Part shown: positions 28,888 through 38,929 of the stretch, in pieces
How the letters are laid out: each line of letters begins with the position of its first letter
Position numbering within the stretch: the first letter of the stretch is position 1
Assembly: GCF_039655875.1 (NCBI RefSeq)
Contig: NZ_JBBYXK010000001.1
Location: forward strand, 372,001 to 436,000
DNA: 64,000 nucleotides
Source of the DNA: Emcibacter sp. SYSU 3D8
Lineage (GTDB): Bacteria > Pseudomonadota > Alphaproteobacteria > SMXS01
Direction: 5' to 3'
Position numbers and translations under genes: made by a program
Notes under the pieces: generated by a model
Databases searched by the model: none
What the model was told of the DNA's origin: nothing
The model's input: the letters and a program-made list of their open reading frames with translations, nothing else

Positions 28888-29190
28888 CAATTGGCGGTGG
28901 GGCGACGGCGCGCACAAGTCCGCGTTGTGGTGTTTTTGCAACACGGCCTGGAAAAGTTACCTGCAACCCCGTGGAAACCGCCAACGGCCGATGACATGCC
29001 CAGTGGAATCACCTACATTTCCATCAACAACGAAGCGCAGCAGAAATCAAACAATAGCCGCGCAAGGCAAACAGGCACCGAGCAACTGCGGAGTGGTCCA
29101 AGTTTGGGGAGTTAAAGTTCCTTGGGAGGGGACTTAACTAACATAGAACGGCGAAATAGCCGACTACTAAGAATTATCGACGATCTCGAG

Positions 29191-29223
29191 AAGCAAGGCT
29201 CCAACGAGCCTTGCTTTTTTCTT
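29191..29223 (+). terminator. Strong plus-strand terminator without an upstream gene
   Basis: Perfect 11-bp stem AAGCAAGGCTC / GAGCCTTGCTT with loop CAAC; the T-tract (six T at 29215-29220, then CTTG) is on the plus strand only. On the minus strand the stem is followed by CTCGAG, not T, so it is not a good terminator for the DUF1467 gene. The nearest coding genes on both sides run on the minus strand. Confidence 0.85.
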
Positions 29224-29249
29224 GTGCGTTACGCAGCCAAGCGGCGCGG

Positions 29250-29513
29250 TCAATCCGGGCGATTGAAATCCGGCCGCAGCGTGATCAGCCCGGAACCCTG
29301 CAGCCAGTAGTAGCCGCCCCACAGGACAGCCGCGATCACGCTCGCGGCCAGCACCTTGCGCCACATATAGGGTCTGATGGGCGCGCTATCGGCATGTCCC
29401 GCCTCGCTTTCGGTGCCCTCGTCGGCATGGGTCTTCACGCCTATGGGCAGCATGGTGAAGAACACCACCCACCACATCACGACATAGACGACGATGCCGC
29501 TGACAAGTCCCAT
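29250..29513 (-). CDS. DUF1467 family membrane protein
   Basis: Function unknown; a small inner-membrane protein family found next to the epimerase and proS in alphaproteobacteria. Start at ATG 29513 (MGLVSGIVVYVVMWWVVFF); the longer frame runs into the epimerase gene. 87 aa with two predicted transmembrane helices (about residues 4-24 and 53-72: KVLAASVIAAVLWGGYYWL). The loop between them contains PIGVKTHADEG, typical of the family. 13 bases behind the epimerase stop. Confidence 0.88.
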   Translation of the reverse strand: MGLVSGIVVYVVMWWVVFFTMLPIGVKTHADEGTESEAGHADSAPIRPYMWRKVLAASVIAAVLWGGYYWLQGSGLITLRPDFNRPD

Positions 29514-29526
29514 CGGCGGGCCCCGC

Positions 29527-29931
29527 TCAGATTTGCTCGATTTCGACCAGCGTGCCGCAGAAATCCTTGGGCGACAGGAACAGCACCGGCTTGCCGTGGG
29601 CGCCGATGCGCGGCTCGCCATCACCCAGGATGGTGGCGCCCTCGCCCTTCAGCTTGTCGCGGGCCGACAGGATATCCTCGACCTCGTAGCACACGTGGTG
29701 GATGCCGCCGGACTTGTTCTTTTCGAGGAACTTGGCGATGGGCGACTTGTCGCCCAGCGGATGCAGCAGCTCGATCTTGGTGTTCGGCAGTTCGACGAAG
29801 ACGGTGGTCACGCCGTGCTCGGGCATGTCCACGGCGTCGGTAACCTTGGCGCCGAGCGTGTCACGGTAGACTGCGGACGCGGCGGCCAGATCCGGGACGG
29901 CGATGGCAACATGGTTGAGACGACCGATCAT
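29527..29931 (-). CDS. mce: Methylmalonyl-CoA/ethylmalonyl-CoA epimerase
   Basis: Interconverts the 2R and 2S epimers of methylmalonyl-CoA (or ethylmalonyl-CoA), part of propionate or acetate assimilation routes. 134 aa, a vicinal-oxygen-chelate fold with two beta-alpha-beta-beta-beta modules. Metal-ligand segments are visible: LNHVAIAVPD at the N-terminus, TKIELLHPLG, GIHHVCYEVEDI and the C-terminal CGTLVEIEQI glutamate. The partner mutase is not in the window, so which CoA ester is used is not known. Confidence 0.92.
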   Translation of the reverse strand: MIGRLNHVAIAVPDLAAASAVYRDTLGAKVTDAVDMPEHGVTTVFVELPNTKIELLHPLGDKSPIAKFLEKNKSGGIHHVCYEVEDILSARDKLKGEGATILGDGEPRIGAHGKPVLFLSPKDFCGTLVEIEQI

Positions 29932-29972
29932 GACGTGCTCCTCGTGAATTCGGATGGGTTCTGTTTAGGGAC

Positions 29973-31622
29973 TTAGGATTGTGACGGCAATCGCAGAATC
30001 TGCACATCGGTGACCGGCTTCTTGTCGGTCATCTGGCGGACGACCCGCCGGGCGGCGATCCGGACGGCTTCGCGCAGGGTTTCATCGTCGCGGCGCTGAC
30101 CGCGCGGCATGCCCTTCACCGTCGCCTCGATTGCATCGGCGATGTCTTCCGCGAGATCGCCCGGATCCGGCACGCCGAACAGGGTCACGCCTGGATCCGT
30201 CAGCAGCCGGCCCTCGTCGTCGGCGGCAATGCTGATGACAAGATGGCCATTGTGGAGGCTGCGGCGACGCTCGACGATGGACGTGCTGTCCTCGGCGACG
30301 AGCTGATTGCCATCAAGCACGAGCCGTCCCGCCTTTACCCGGTCGACGATCTCGGCGGTGCCAGGCGCCAGCCGTATCACGGTGCCATTCGCCGGCACGA
30401 CGCAGCGCGGCACCTGCAACTCGTGGGCCAGGTCGGCGTGCTCGAACAGATGACGCGCCTCACCGTGAACGGGCACGGCGATCTCGGGCCGGATCCACTG
30501 ATACATGCGCGACAGCTCCTCGCGGCCCGGATGGCCGGAGACATGCACGAACTCATCCTTCTCGGTGATGATCCTGACGCCTCGCTTGGCCAGTGAATTG
30601 TAAAGCCCGCTGAGCGCCAGCTCATTGCCGGGAATGATCTTGGAGGAGAAGATCACGGTGTCGCCATCCGCCAGATTCACGTGGGGATGGTCGCCCGACG
30701 CGATGCGCATCATGGCGCCGCGCGGCTCGCCCTGGCTGCCGGTGCAGATATAAAGCACCTTGTCGCGGGGCAGGAAGCCGGCGTCCGCCTCGTCGATGAA
30801 GGGCGGCAGATGCGTCAGATAGCCGGTCGCCTGGGCGACCTGGACATTTCGCCGCAGCGACCGGCCGACCAATACGGCATGGCGGTCATGGGCTTTCGCC
30901 ACCTCGGCCAGCGTCTCCAGCCGGGCAATGTTCGAGGCGAAGGAGGTGATCGCCACCCTGCCTGTCTCCTTGCCCACCAGTTCCAGCAAATTCCGGCGCA
31001 CATCGGCCTCGGAGCCGCTGGCGCTGGGATTGAAGACATTGGTGCTGTCGCAGATCATGGCGAGAACGCCCTCCTCGCCCAGCCGGGCCAGCGCGTCTTC
31101 GTCGAACGGTTCCCCGATCAGCGGGTCCGGGTCGATCTTCCAGTCACCGGTATGGAAGACGGTGCCCACAGGCGTGCGAATGACGAGCGCACTGGGCTCG
31201 GCGATGGAATGGGTAAGCGTCAGGAAATCGATTTCGAACGGCCCGAGCGAGACGCGGCCGCCGAGCGGGGTCTCGATGAGCGGCACCTCCTTGAGCAGGC
31301 CCACCTCGGACAGCTTGCTGCGCAGGATGCCGGCGGTGAAGGGCGTGGCGTAGACCGGACACCGCAACCGGGTCCAGAGATGCGGTACGGCGCCCAGGTG
31401 ATCCTCGTGAGCGTGGGTCAGCACGATCCCGAGCAGCTTGTCACGGCGTGCCTCAATGAAGGACGGGTCCGGCATGACCAGATCGATGCCCGGAAGCGTC
31501 GGGGTGCCGAAGCTGACGCCCAGATCAACAATGATCCACTGGTCGTCATACCCGAACACGTTCAGGTTCATTCCAATCTCGCCCGCGCCGCCGAGCGGCA
31601 CGAACAGCAGTTCCTTGGTCAT
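29973..31622 (-). CDS. rnj: Ribonuclease J
   Basis: Metallo-beta-lactamase/beta-CASP nuclease with 5'-to-3' exo- and endonuclease activity on RNA. Start at ATG 31622 (MTKELLFVPLGGAGEIGMN); the frame runs on into birA upstream. 549 aa. The zinc motif LTHAHEDHLGAVPHL lies near residue 75, VFHTGDWKID near 170, and beta-CASP motifs around CTGSQGEPRGAMMRIA and VHVSGHPGREEL with PVHGEARHL. The C-terminal dimerisation part is present. Starts 7 bases after the birA stop. Confidence 0.95.
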   Translation of the reverse strand: MTKELLFVPLGGAGEIGMNLNVFGYDDQWIIVDLGVSFGTPTLPGIDLVMPDPSFIEARRDKLLGIVLTHAHEDHLGAVPHLWTRLRCPVYATPFTAGILRSKLSEVGLLKEVPLIETPLGGRVSLGPFEIDFLTLTHSIAEPSALVIRTPVGTVFHTGDWKIDPDPLIGEPFDEDALARLGEEGVLAMICDSTNVFNPSASGSEADVRRNLLELVGKETGRVAITSFASNIARLETLAEVAKAHDRHAVLVGRSLRRNVQVAQATGYLTHLPPFIDEADAGFLPRDKVLYICTGSQGEPRGAMMRIASGDHPHVNLADGDTVIFSSKIIPGNELALSGLYNSLAKRGVRIITEKDEFVHVSGHPGREELSRMYQWIRPEIAVPVHGEARHLFEHADLAHELQVPRCVVPANGTVIRLAPGTAEIVDRVKAGRLVLDGNQLVAEDSTSIVERRRSLHNGHLVISIAADDEGRLLTDPGVTLFGVPDPGDLAEDIADAIEATVKGMPRGQRRDDETLREAVRIAARRVVRQMTDKKPVTDVQILRLPSQS

Positions 31623-31629
31623 AGTTTCC

Positions 31630-32373
31630 TCAAGCGGCGCCGGGGAAATAAACATCTCCGGCCGTGATGTGGCGCGCTCCGGCAGGCGTTTCGACCACCA
31701 GTGCGCCGGACTCGTCCAACTCGGCGAAGCGTCCAGTGACGGTTTCGCCGTCAAGTTGGACCTGGATATCCTGCCCTAACCGCCAGGCGCGGATCAGCCA
31801 GTCAGCGCGGACCGCCGGAAACCCCTGGTCGCGCCATGCTGCGTAACGTAGCTCGAAAGCATCCAGCAACCATGTCAGCGCCAGGTCGGCGTTGAGATTT
31901 TCCAGCCCGGCGTGATGAAAATCGGTCGCCGGATAGGGCGTGCCGTCGGGATGGCTGACCAGATTCAGGCCGATGCCGACAATGACGGCCTCGACCTGGG
32001 CGCCCGTCGATGTGGCTTCCAGCAGGATGCCGCAAATCTTGGCGCCGTCGACCAGCACATCGTTAGGCCATTTGAGCGCCGCCCGGTCACCTGCGCCGGC
32101 CTTCATCAGCACATCGCTGATCGCCAGCGCGGAAACGAACGAGAGCTGGGCAGCCTGCACCAGCGGGCAATCGGGTTTCAGCAGCAGCGATACGAAGAGA
32201 TTGCCCGGCTCGGACATCCAGGAACGGCCGCGGCGTCCCCTGCCCGCCGTCTGGCGCTTGGCCCAGTAGACCGTGCGGTCACGGGCCGTGGCGGCGTGCC
32301 GCCGGGCCTCCTCGTTGGTGCTGTCGATACTGTCGAAGATCGCGATGCTGTAGCCATCGGGAAGATGGACCAC
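31630..32373 (-). CDS. birA: Biotin--[acetyl-CoA-carboxylase] ligase
   Basis: Activates biotin and attaches it to carboxylase BCCP domains. Start taken at GTG 32373 (VVHLPDGYSIAIFDSIDSTNEEA), just beyond the nuoN stop at 32384; a longer frame overlaps nuoN. 247 aa, catalytic and C-terminal domains only, with no N-terminal DNA-binding domain, so it is not a BirA repressor. Motifs: DSIDSTNEEARR, GRGRRGRSWMSEPGNLFVSL, and LKWPNDVLVDGAKICGILLE. In many alphaproteobacteria coaX follows birA; here rnj follows at once. Confidence 0.92.
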   Translation of the reverse strand: MVHLPDGYSIAIFDSIDSTNEEARRHAATARDRTVYWAKRQTAGRGRRGRSWMSEPGNLFVSLLLKPDCPLVQAAQLSFVSALAISDVLMKAGAGDRAALKWPNDVLVDGAKICGILLEATSTGAQVEAVIVGIGLNLVSHPDGTPYPATDFHHAGLENLNADLALTWLLDAFELRYAAWRDQGFPAVRADWLIRAWRLGQDIQVQLDGETVTGRFAELDESGALVVETPAGARHITAGDVYFPGAA

Positions 32374-32383
32374 CTCGCCCGCC

Positions 32384-33832
32384 CTACCGGAACAGCGATT
32401 GCGCGGCCAACATGGCGGCGGTGTCGAGGCTGCCGGCAATCAACGGTACGGCGAAGATTACGGTGATCACCGCAGAGACACTGGCAACGACCGCGATACC
32501 CCGACCGGTGTACACGTCGAACGCTTCCGCCGGCTCGTCGAAATACATCACCTTGACGATGCGCAGGTAATAGAACGCGCTCACCGCGCTGGCCAGCGCG
32601 CCGATCACGGCCAGGAAAGTCAGGTTGGCGTCGATGGCGGCGATGAAGACGTAGAACTTGCCGAAGAATCCGGCGAGCGGCGGGATACCGGCGAGCGAGA
32701 ACATGAAGATGGCGATGGCCAGCGCCATGGCCGGACGGGTCCGCGACAGGCCCGCCAGGTCGGCGATGGACTCGGTCGCGCCTTCCTTGCGCCGCATGGC
32801 GATGATGAGCGCGAACGCCCCCACATTCATCGCCAGATAGATCGCCAGATAGATCAGCACCGCCTTGACGCCATCCGGCGACGCCGCCGCCAGCCCCATC
32901 AGCGCGTAGCCGACATGGCCGATCGAGCTGTAGGCCATCAGCCGCTTGATGTTGGTCTGAACGATCGCGAAGACCGCGCCGACCACCATGGAGGCGATCG
33001 ACAGGAAGACCAGGATCTGCTGCCACTGGTCGGCGATTTCCGGAAACGCGCCGTACAAGGTGCGCACCAGCAGCGCCATGGCGGCGATCTTGGGCGCGAC
33101 GGCGAAGAACGCGGTCACCGGCGTAGGTGCGCCTTCATAGACATCCGGCGTCCACATGTGGAAGGGCACTGCCGAGACCTTGAAGGCAAGGCCCGCCAGC
33201 ACGAATACCAGGCCGAACAGCAGGCCGATCGACACCGGACCGCTGCCGGTCACGGCAGCGGCGATCTCGTTGAAATTGGTGCTGCCGGTGTAGCCATAGA
33301 CCAGCGAACTGCCATAGAGCAGCATGCCGGACGACAGCGCGCCGAGGACGAAGTATTTCAGTCCCGCCTCGGTCGAGCGCACCGAATCCCGGCTGAACGC
33401 GGCCAGGACGTAAAGCGCCAGGCTCTGCGTCTCGAGGCCGATATAGAGCGCGATCAGATCGTTGCTCGAGACCATCATGAGCATGCCGAGCGTGGCGAGC
33501 ACGATCAGCACCGGATATTCGAACCGCTTCAGGTTCTCGCGCTCGAGATAGTCCACCGAGATGATGATGGAAACCGCCGAGCCGATCAGGATCAGTATCT
33601 TGCAGAAGCCGCCGAATGAATCCGACACGAACATGCCGCCGAAGGTGACGACGTTGTCGTAGTAGCCGGGCAGCACCGCGATGGCGGCGCCGAGCAGCAG
33701 GCAAACCGCCAGCAGGGATACAGTCCGCAGCGACTTCTCGCCCGAAAACGCGCCCAGCATCAGCAGGAACAGGGCGCCGATGGCGAGAATGATCTCCGGA
33801 AGCGCCGGAAGCAGGGCCGGTACTTCGATCAT
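32384..33832 (-). CDS. nuoN: NADH-quinone oxidoreductase subunit N
   Basis: Antiporter-like proton-pumping subunit of complex I in the inner membrane. 482 aa, about 14 transmembrane helices. Family segments seen: [15 protein letters not shown] with the key Glu, [17 protein letters not shown] with the conserved Lys region before it ([12 protein letters not shown]), and [18 protein letters not shown]. Overlaps nuoM (ATGA). Last nuo gene of the operon. Confidence 0.97.
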   Translation of the reverse strand: MIEVPALLPALPEIILAIGALFLLMLGAFSGEKSLRTVSLLAVCLLLGAAIAVLPGYYDNVVTFGGMFVSDSFGGFCKILILIGSAVSIIISVDYLERENLKRFEYPVLIVLATLGMLMMVSSNDLIALYIGLETQSLALYVLAAFSRDSVRSTEAGLKYFVLGALSSGMLLYGSSLVYGYTGSTNFNEIAAAVTGSGPVSIGLLFGLVFVLAGLAFKVSAVPFHMWTPDVYEGAPTPVTAFFAVAPKIAAMALLVRTLYGAFPEIADQWQQILVFLSIASMVVGAVFAIVQTNIKRLMAYSSIGHVGYALMGLAAASPDGVKAVLIYLAIYLAMNVGAFALIIAMRRKEGATESIADLAGLSRTRPAMALAIAIFMFSLAGIPPLAGFFGKFYVFIAAIDANLTFLAVIGALASAVSAFYYLRIVKVMYFDEPAEAFDVYTGRGIAVVASVSAVITVIFAVPLIAGSLDTAAMLAAQSLFR

Positions 33833-35358
33833 CGATGCGCTCCCTCGGCAACCGCGGACGCACCCGTCTCATGGGCGGCGATCGCCGTATCGTAATTGTG
33901 CAGCAGGTTATCGACCGAGACGTGCATGACGCCGAGGAACGACCCCGGGAATATGCCCATCCAGAACACCACGGCGACCAGCGGCGCAAAGATCAGCTTC
34001 TCGCGAGGCGACAGGTCGATCATGTGTTTCAGGTCATCCTTGGTCAGATCGCCGAAGATCACCTTGCGGTAGAGCCACAGCATGTAGGACGCGCCGAGGA
34101 CCAGGCCGGTGGCGGCGAGCGCACAGACGACCGTGTCGACCTTGAACACGCCAGCCAGCACCAGGAACTCGCCGACGAAGCCGCTCGTCCCCGGCAGTCC
34201 GACCGACGCCATGGTGAACACCATGAACACCAGCGCATAGCGCGGCATGTTGTTCACCAGGCCGCCATAGCGGTCGATTTCGCGGGTATGCAGCCGGTCG
34301 TAGACAACACCGACGCACAGGAACAGCGCGCCCGACACAATGCCGTGGCTGAGCATCTGGAAGATGCCGCCCTCGACGCCCTGCGTGTTCATGACGAACA
34401 GGCCAAGGGTGACGAAGCCCATATGGGCAACCGACGAGTAGGCAATCAGCTTCTTCATGTCCTGCTGCATCAGGGCGACCAGCGAGGTGTAGATCACCGC
34501 GATCACCGACAGCGCGAACACCAGCGGCGCGAAATAGTCGCTCGCGACCGGGAACATGGGCAGCGAGAATCGCAGGAAGCCATAGCCGCCCATCTTCAGC
34601 AGCACACCCGCCAGGATTACCGAGCCGGCTGTCGGCGCCTCGACATGGGCGTCGGGCAACCAGGTGTGCACCGGCCACATGGGCATCTTCACCGCGAAGG
34701 ACGCGAAGAACGCCAGCCACAGCCACTTCTGCACGCCGGCGTCGAAATGGTCGCCGGTCAGCAGCTCGGGAATGCTGGTGGTACCCGCATAGATGTAGAT
34801 GGCGATCATCGCCAGCAGCATCAGCAGCGAGCCGACAAGGGTGTAGAGGAAGAACTTGAACGACGCGTAGATCTTCCGCGCGCCGCCCCAGACGCCGATG
34901 ATCAGGAACATCGGGATCAGGCCGCCCTCGAAGAACAGGTAGAACAGCACCAGGTCGAGCGAGCAGAACACGCCGATCATCAGCGTCTCGAGCAGCAGGA
35001 ACGCGATCATGTATTCGCGCACGCGAGTCTGGATCGATTCCCAGCTGGCCAGGATGCAGAACGGCATGAGGAACGTGGTCAGGATCACGAACAGCATGGA
35101 GATGCCGTCGACGCCCATGCGGTAGCGGATCGCACCGCCCAGCCAGGCGTGGTCTTCGACGAACTGGAAATCCGCCGTGCCGCTGTCGAAGTTGATCCAG
35201 ATCAGCAGCGATACGACGAAGGTCGCGGCGGTCGTCAGCAGGGCGACCGCGCGGACATTGCGCGCCACCACGGCATCGTCGCCGCGCGGCAACAGCGCGA
35301 ACACCGCGCCAAGCAGCGGCAGAAAGGTGATCAGCGAGAGAATTGGCCAGCCGGTCAT
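33829..35358 (-). CDS. nuoM: NADH-quinone oxidoreductase subunit M
   Basis: Second antiporter-like subunit of the complex I membrane arm. 509 aa with about 14 helices. Visible: [20 protein letters not shown] with the pumping Glu, [41 protein letters not shown], and [15 protein letters not shown]. It overlaps nuoL upstream (ATGA at its start) and nuoN downstream. Confidence 0.97.
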   Translation of the reverse strand: MTGWPILSLITFLPLLGAVFALLPRGDDAVVARNVRAVALLTTAATFVVSLLIWINFDSGTADFQFVEDHAWLGGAIRYRMGVDGISMLFVILTTFLMPFCILASWESIQTRVREYMIAFLLLETLMIGVFCSLDLVLFYLFFEGGLIPMFLIIGVWGGARKIYASFKFFLYTLVGSLLMLLAMIAIYIYAGTTSIPELLTGDHFDAGVQKWLWLAFFASFAVKMPMWPVHTWLPDAHVEAPTAGSVILAGVLLKMGGYGFLRFSLPMFPVASDYFAPLVFALSVIAVIYTSLVALMQQDMKKLIAYSSVAHMGFVTLGLFVMNTQGVEGGIFQMLSHGIVSGALFLCVGVVYDRLHTREIDRYGGLVNNMPRYALVFMVFTMASVGLPGTSGFVGEFLVLAGVFKVDTVVCALAATGLVLGASYMLWLYRKVIFGDLTKDDLKHMIDLSPREKLIFAPLVAVVFWMGIFPGSFLGVMHVSVDNLLHNYDTAIAAHETGASAVAEGAHR

Positions 35359-37463
35359 CAGTGTCCCCCGCCCGAGTGCAGCATGAACCAGGTGACGAAG
35401 GCGGCGACGCCGATCAGCATGGCGAAAGCATAATGGTAGACATATCCGGTCTGCAGCACCCGTGCCCGCCGGGCGACATAGCCGATCGCGGCAGTGACGC
35501 CATCCGGGCCATAGCCATCGATGATCTTGCCATCACCCTTCTTCCAGAACTGGACTCCCAGCCATTTTGCGGGACGCACGAACAGGAAGTCGTAGAGTTC
35601 GTCGAAGTACCACTTGTTGAGCAGGAACTGGTAGAGCGCCTGGTTGGTCTCGACCAGCGCGCCGGGCGCGGTGGTGCGGCCAAAGTAGAACACCAGCGAC
35701 AGGACCAGCGCGGCGATGCCGGTCAAAATCATGCCGCCCTGATGCTCGACCACGCCCGGCACGACACCCGCGACGATGATGCCGATACTGGCGAGCAGCG
35801 ACACGGCCCGAGCCCATTTCGGCACGTTGTCGATATAGAACGACCACGAGATGGCCAGGCCGCCGACGGCCATGACCAGCGGCAGGAGCTTGACCCAGAA
35901 CGGCACATGGTGCGCGTGTTCAAGCACGTTCTCGCCGACCACGGTCAGCGCTCCGTTCCAGAACTCGGCATAATGGTGGCCGACGAAGAACTCGTAGAAC
36001 ACGAAGCCCGCCAGCACCGCGCCCGCCGCCAGGATGTACAGCGGAACCAGCATCACCTGCGGGGATTCGTGGGCGTGGTGCAGCACGTCATGATCGGCGC
36101 GGCTGCGGCCATGGAAGGTCATGAACAGCAGGCGGCCCGAATAGAACGCGGTCATGAACGCCGCTGCGATGCCCAGCCAGAACGCGTACAGGCCGACGCC
36201 GGAATGCGCCGCGAAGGCGGATTCGAGAATGATGTCCTTCGAATAGAAGCCGGCAAAGCCGAACACACCGGGAATGCCGATGCCCGCCAGCGCCAGCGAA
36301 CCGATCCACATCAGGATGGCCGTCACCTTCATGTACGGGAACAGGCCGCCCATCTTGCGGATGTCCTGTTCGTCCGACATGCCGTGGATCACCGAGCCGG
36401 CGCCCAGGAACAGCAACGCCTTGAAGAAGGCGTGGGTGAACAGGTGGAAGATGCCCGCGCCATAGGCGCCCACGCCAAGCGCGAAGAACATGTAGCCGAG
36501 CTGCGAACAGGTCGAATAGGCAATGATGCGCTTGATGTCGTTCTGCACCAGGCCAATGGTGGCGGCGAAGAACGCCGTCGAGGCGCCGATGATTGTCACG
36601 AACTGCATGGTCTCTGGCGCCTGCTCGAACATGGGCGAGCAGCGGGCGACCATGAACACGCCGGCGGTCACCATGGTGGCGGCGTGGATCAGCGCGGAAA
36701 CCGGCGTCGGGCCTTCCATGGCATCCGGCAGCCAGGTGTGCAGACCGAGCTGGGCCGATTTGCCCATGGCGCCGATGAACAGCAGGAAGGTCAGCGTGTT
36801 CATCACGTCGACCTGATAATTCAGGAAGGTGAAGCTCTTGCCGGCCATCGACGGCGCGGCAGCGAACACGGTCTGGAAATCCAGGGCGCCGAATACCAGG
36901 AAGATGCCGAAAATGCCGAGCGCGAAGCCGAAATCGCCGACCCGGTTGACCAGGAACGCCTTGATGGCGGCGGCATTGGCCGAGGGGCGCTTGTACCAGA
37001 AGCCGATCAGCAGGTAGGACGCGACGCCCACGCCTTCCCAGCCAAAGAACATCTGCACGAAGTTGTCCGCGGTCACCAGCATCAGCATGGCGAAGGTGAA
37101 CAGCGACAGATAGGCCATGAAGCGCGGCTTGTGCGGATCGTGGCTCATGTAGCCGACCGAGTACACATGCACCAGCGACGACACCCCGTTGACCACCACC
37201 AGCATCACCGCGGTGAGCGTGTCGACCTTGATCGCCCAGTCGACCGTGAAGTCACCCGACAGCATCCAGTTGGCGAGCACAACGTGTTCGGTCTGGTGCC
37301 CCAGCGCCACGGTGAAGAAGGCGATGATCGACAGGATGGCCGAGGTGATTACCGCGCCGCAGGTAACGATCTGCGCGCCGCGGTCGCCGATAACACGTCC
37401 GCCGAAGCCGGCGATGATCGCCGCGGCAAGGGGAAGGAAGACGATAAACGCAAACGGAAACAT
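35358..37463 (-). CDS. nuoL: NADH-quinone oxidoreductase subunit L
   Basis: Distal antiporter-like subunit with the long lateral helix that ties the membrane arm together. Start at ATG 37463 ([17 protein letters not shown]), with GAGGGG a few bases upstream; a TTG three codons earlier is also open. 701 aa. Conserved: [52 protein letters not shown], and [17 protein letters not shown]. The start lies just after the nuoK stop. Confidence 0.97.
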   Translation of the reverse strand: MFPFAFIVFLPLAAAIIAGFGGRVIGDRGAQIVTCGAVITSAILSIIAFFTVALGHQTEHVVLANWMLSGDFTVDWAIKVDTLTAVMLVVVNGVSSLVHVYSVGYMSHDPHKPRFMAYLSLFTFAMLMLVTADNFVQMFFGWEGVGVASYLLIGFWYKRPSANAAAIKAFLVNRVGDFGFALGIFGIFLVFGALDFQTVFAAAPSMAGKSFTFLNYQVDVMNTLTFLLFIGAMGKSAQLGLHTWLPDAMEGPTPVSALIHAATMVTAGVFMVARCSPMFEQAPETMQFVTIIGASTAFFAATIGLVQNDIKRIIAYSTCSQLGYMFFALGVGAYGAGIFHLFTHAFFKALLFLGAGSVIHGMSDEQDIRKMGGLFPYMKVTAILMWIGSLALAGIGIPGVFGFAGFYSKDIILESAFAAHSGVGLYAFWLGIAAAFMTAFYSGRLLFMTFHGRSRADHDVLHHAHESPQVMLVPLYILAAGAVLAGFVFYEFFVGHHYAEFWNGALTVVGENVLEHAHHVPFWVKLLPLVMAVGGLAISWSFYIDNVPKWARAVSLLASIGIIVAGVVPGVVEHQGGMILTGIAALVLSLVFYFGRTTAPGALVETNQALYQFLLNKWYFDELYDFLFVRPAKWLGVQFWKKGDGKIIDGYGPDGVTAAIGYVARRARVLQTGYVYHYAFAMLIGVAAFVTWFMLHSGGGH

Positions 37464-37468
37464 TCCCC

Positions 37469-37777
37469 TCAACCCTTCATCTGGCTGATGTCTTCCACGG
37501 CGATGGTGCCGCGGTTACGGAAGTAGATCACCAGAATCGCAAGGCCGATGGCCGCCTCGCCGGCCGCCACGGTCAGCACGAACAGGGCGAAGACCTGGCC
37601 GATCAGGTTGCCCAGGAACACCGAGAACGCGACCAGGTTGATGTTGACGGCCAGCAGCATCAGCTCGATCGACATCAGGATGATGATGACGTTCTTCCGG
37701 TTCAGGAAGATGCCGAAGATGCCGAGGGTGAACAGGATCGCGGCGACGATCAGGTAGTTTTCAAGGCCGATCGTCAT
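37469..37777 (-). CDS. nuoK: NADH-quinone oxidoreductase subunit K
   Basis: Small membrane subunit in the proton path. 102 aa, three transmembrane helices with the conserved buried glutamates in the second and third ([36 protein letters not shown]). Starts one base after the nuoJ stop and ends just before the nuoL start. Confidence 0.97.
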   Translation of the reverse strand: MTIGLENYLIVAAILFTLGIFGIFLNRKNVIIILMSIELMLLAVNINLVAFSVFLGNLIGQVFALFVLTVAAGEAAIGLAILVIYFRNRGTIAVEDISQMKG

Positions 37778-37778
37778 T

Positions 37779-38390
37779 TCAGATCCCCTGCCCCGGCGGA
37801 ATTTTCTTCACTTCGATGGTCGTCTTGGGATCGCGGTAGACCTGGCTGGAAATGCGCTGCTTCTTGACGCCCGGCCGCGTGCGGTGGGTCAGCACGATGG
37901 CGCCGATCATGGCAATCAGCAGGATCACGCCCGCCGCCTGGAACGCGTAGACATATTGGGTATAGATGACGCTGCCCAACGCCTCGGTATTGGTCATGCC
38001 GTCTGTGGTGGCCTGCGGCATGGCCTGGCCCGCGATCTCGGGACCGAACTGCCATCCGGCGAGCACCATGAGCAACTCGACCAGCAACACGATGCCGATC
38101 AGCGCGCCGATCGGCAGATATTGCAGGAAGCCCTGGCGCAATTCGGTGAAATTGATGTCGAGCATCATCACCACGAACAGGAACAGCACGGCGACGGCGC
38201 CCACATAGACGATCACCAGGATCATGGCGATGAACTCGGCGCCGATCAGCACGAACAATCCCGCCGACGTGAAAAACGCCAGGATCAGGTACAGCACGGA
38301 GTGCACCGGGTTGCGCGCGGCAATCACCATGAAGCCGGCGGCGACCGTGATCGCGGCGAATAGATAGAACGTTATCGTCTGCAGGATCAT
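37779..38390 (-). CDS. nuoJ: NADH-quinone oxidoreductase subunit J
   Basis: Membrane subunit of complex I with five helices. Start at ATG 38390 ([19 protein letters not shown]); the frame is open 22 codons further but without family sequence. 203 aa. Conserved [20 protein letters not shown] and the third helix [20 protein letters not shown] with the pi-bulge region. A longer C-terminal tail ([10 protein letters not shown] onward) follows the last helix. Confidence 0.96.
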   Translation of the reverse strand: MILQTITFYLFAAITVAAGFMVIAARNPVHSVLYLILAFFTSAGLFVLIGAEFIAMILVIVYVGAVAVLFLFVVMMLDINFTELRQGFLQYLPIGALIGIVLLVELLMVLAGWQFGPEIAGQAMPQATTDGMTNTEALGSVIYTQYVYAFQAAGVILLIAMIGAIVLTHRTRPGVKKQRISSQVYRDPKTTIEVKKIPPGQGI

Positions 38391-38430
38391 CCGGTGAGCG
38401 TTCCTGGTTAGGCTTCTTCTGGCCGGGTTC

Positions 38431-38919
38431 TTAGCGGTAGGGTGCGTCGGCTGCAAGGTTGGCGGCGATCTCGCGTTCCCAGCGGTCGCCGTTGGCCAGC
38501 AGCTTGTCCTTGTTGTAGTAGAGTTCTTCGCGGGTTTCGGTGGCGAATTCGAAGTTCGGCCCCTCGACGATGGCGTCGACCGGACACGCTTCCTGGCAGA
38601 ACCCGCAATAGATGCACTTCACCATATCGATGTCGTAGCGGGTGGTGCGGCGCGAGCCGTCGGCACGGGGTTCGGCCTCGATGGTGATGGCCTGGGCGGG
38701 ACAGATCGCCTCGCACAGCTTGCAGGCGATGCAGCGTTCCTCGCCGTTCGGATAGCGGCGCAGCGCATGCTCGCCCCGGAAGCGCGGGCTCAGCGGCCCC
38801 TTCTCGTAGGGATAGTTGATGGTCTGCTTGGCCTTGAAAAAGTACTTCATGGTCAATGCCATGGCCTGCACGAACTCCCAGAGGAGGATCGTCTTGGCGG
38901 CACGTGAGAAGCTCGACAT
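38431..38919 (-). CDS. nuoI: NADH-quinone oxidoreductase subunit I
   Basis: Carries two [4Fe-4S] clusters (N6a, N6b) that pass electrons toward the quinone site. 162 aa. Both ferredoxin motifs are complete: [16 protein letters not shown] near residues 63-78 and [16 protein letters not shown] near residues 102-117. An amphipathic N-terminal helix ([20 protein letters not shown]) would anchor it to the membrane. 10 bases behind nuoH, 40 bases before nuoJ. Confidence 0.97.
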   Translation of the reverse strand: MSSFSRAAKTILLWEFVQAMALTMKYFFKAKQTINYPYEKGPLSPRFRGEHALRRYPNGEERCIACKLCEAICPAQAITIEAEPRADGSRRTTRYDIDMVKCIYCGFCQEACPVDAIVEGPNFEFATETREELYYNKDKLLANGDRWEREIAANLAADAPYR

Positions 38920-38929
38920 CGGCGTGCTC

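Larger units (their letters stand above)
28799..29249. other. Non-coding stretch between proS and the DUF1467 gene
   Basis: No convincing coding frame. Near proS, on its leader side, are two inverted repeats: CCGCGATC / GATCGCGG (28826-28847) and CTTTAGG / CCTAAAG (28863-28887). At 29111-29137 an imperfect inverted repeat (GTTAAAGTTCC against GGGGACTTAAC) is followed by an unassigned stretch of about 50 bases and then the plus-strand terminator at 29191. The arrangement would fit a small plus-strand RNA ending at about 29220, but I cannot find a convincing promoter for it. Confidence 0.5.

Noticed and set aside
29122..29310. Short plus-strand frame starting at TTG beside GGGAGGGG
   Set aside because: It reads straight through the strong terminator at 29191-29223 and then lies antisense to the DUF1467 gene; it contains rare codons (CTA CTA AGA) and no recognisable family.
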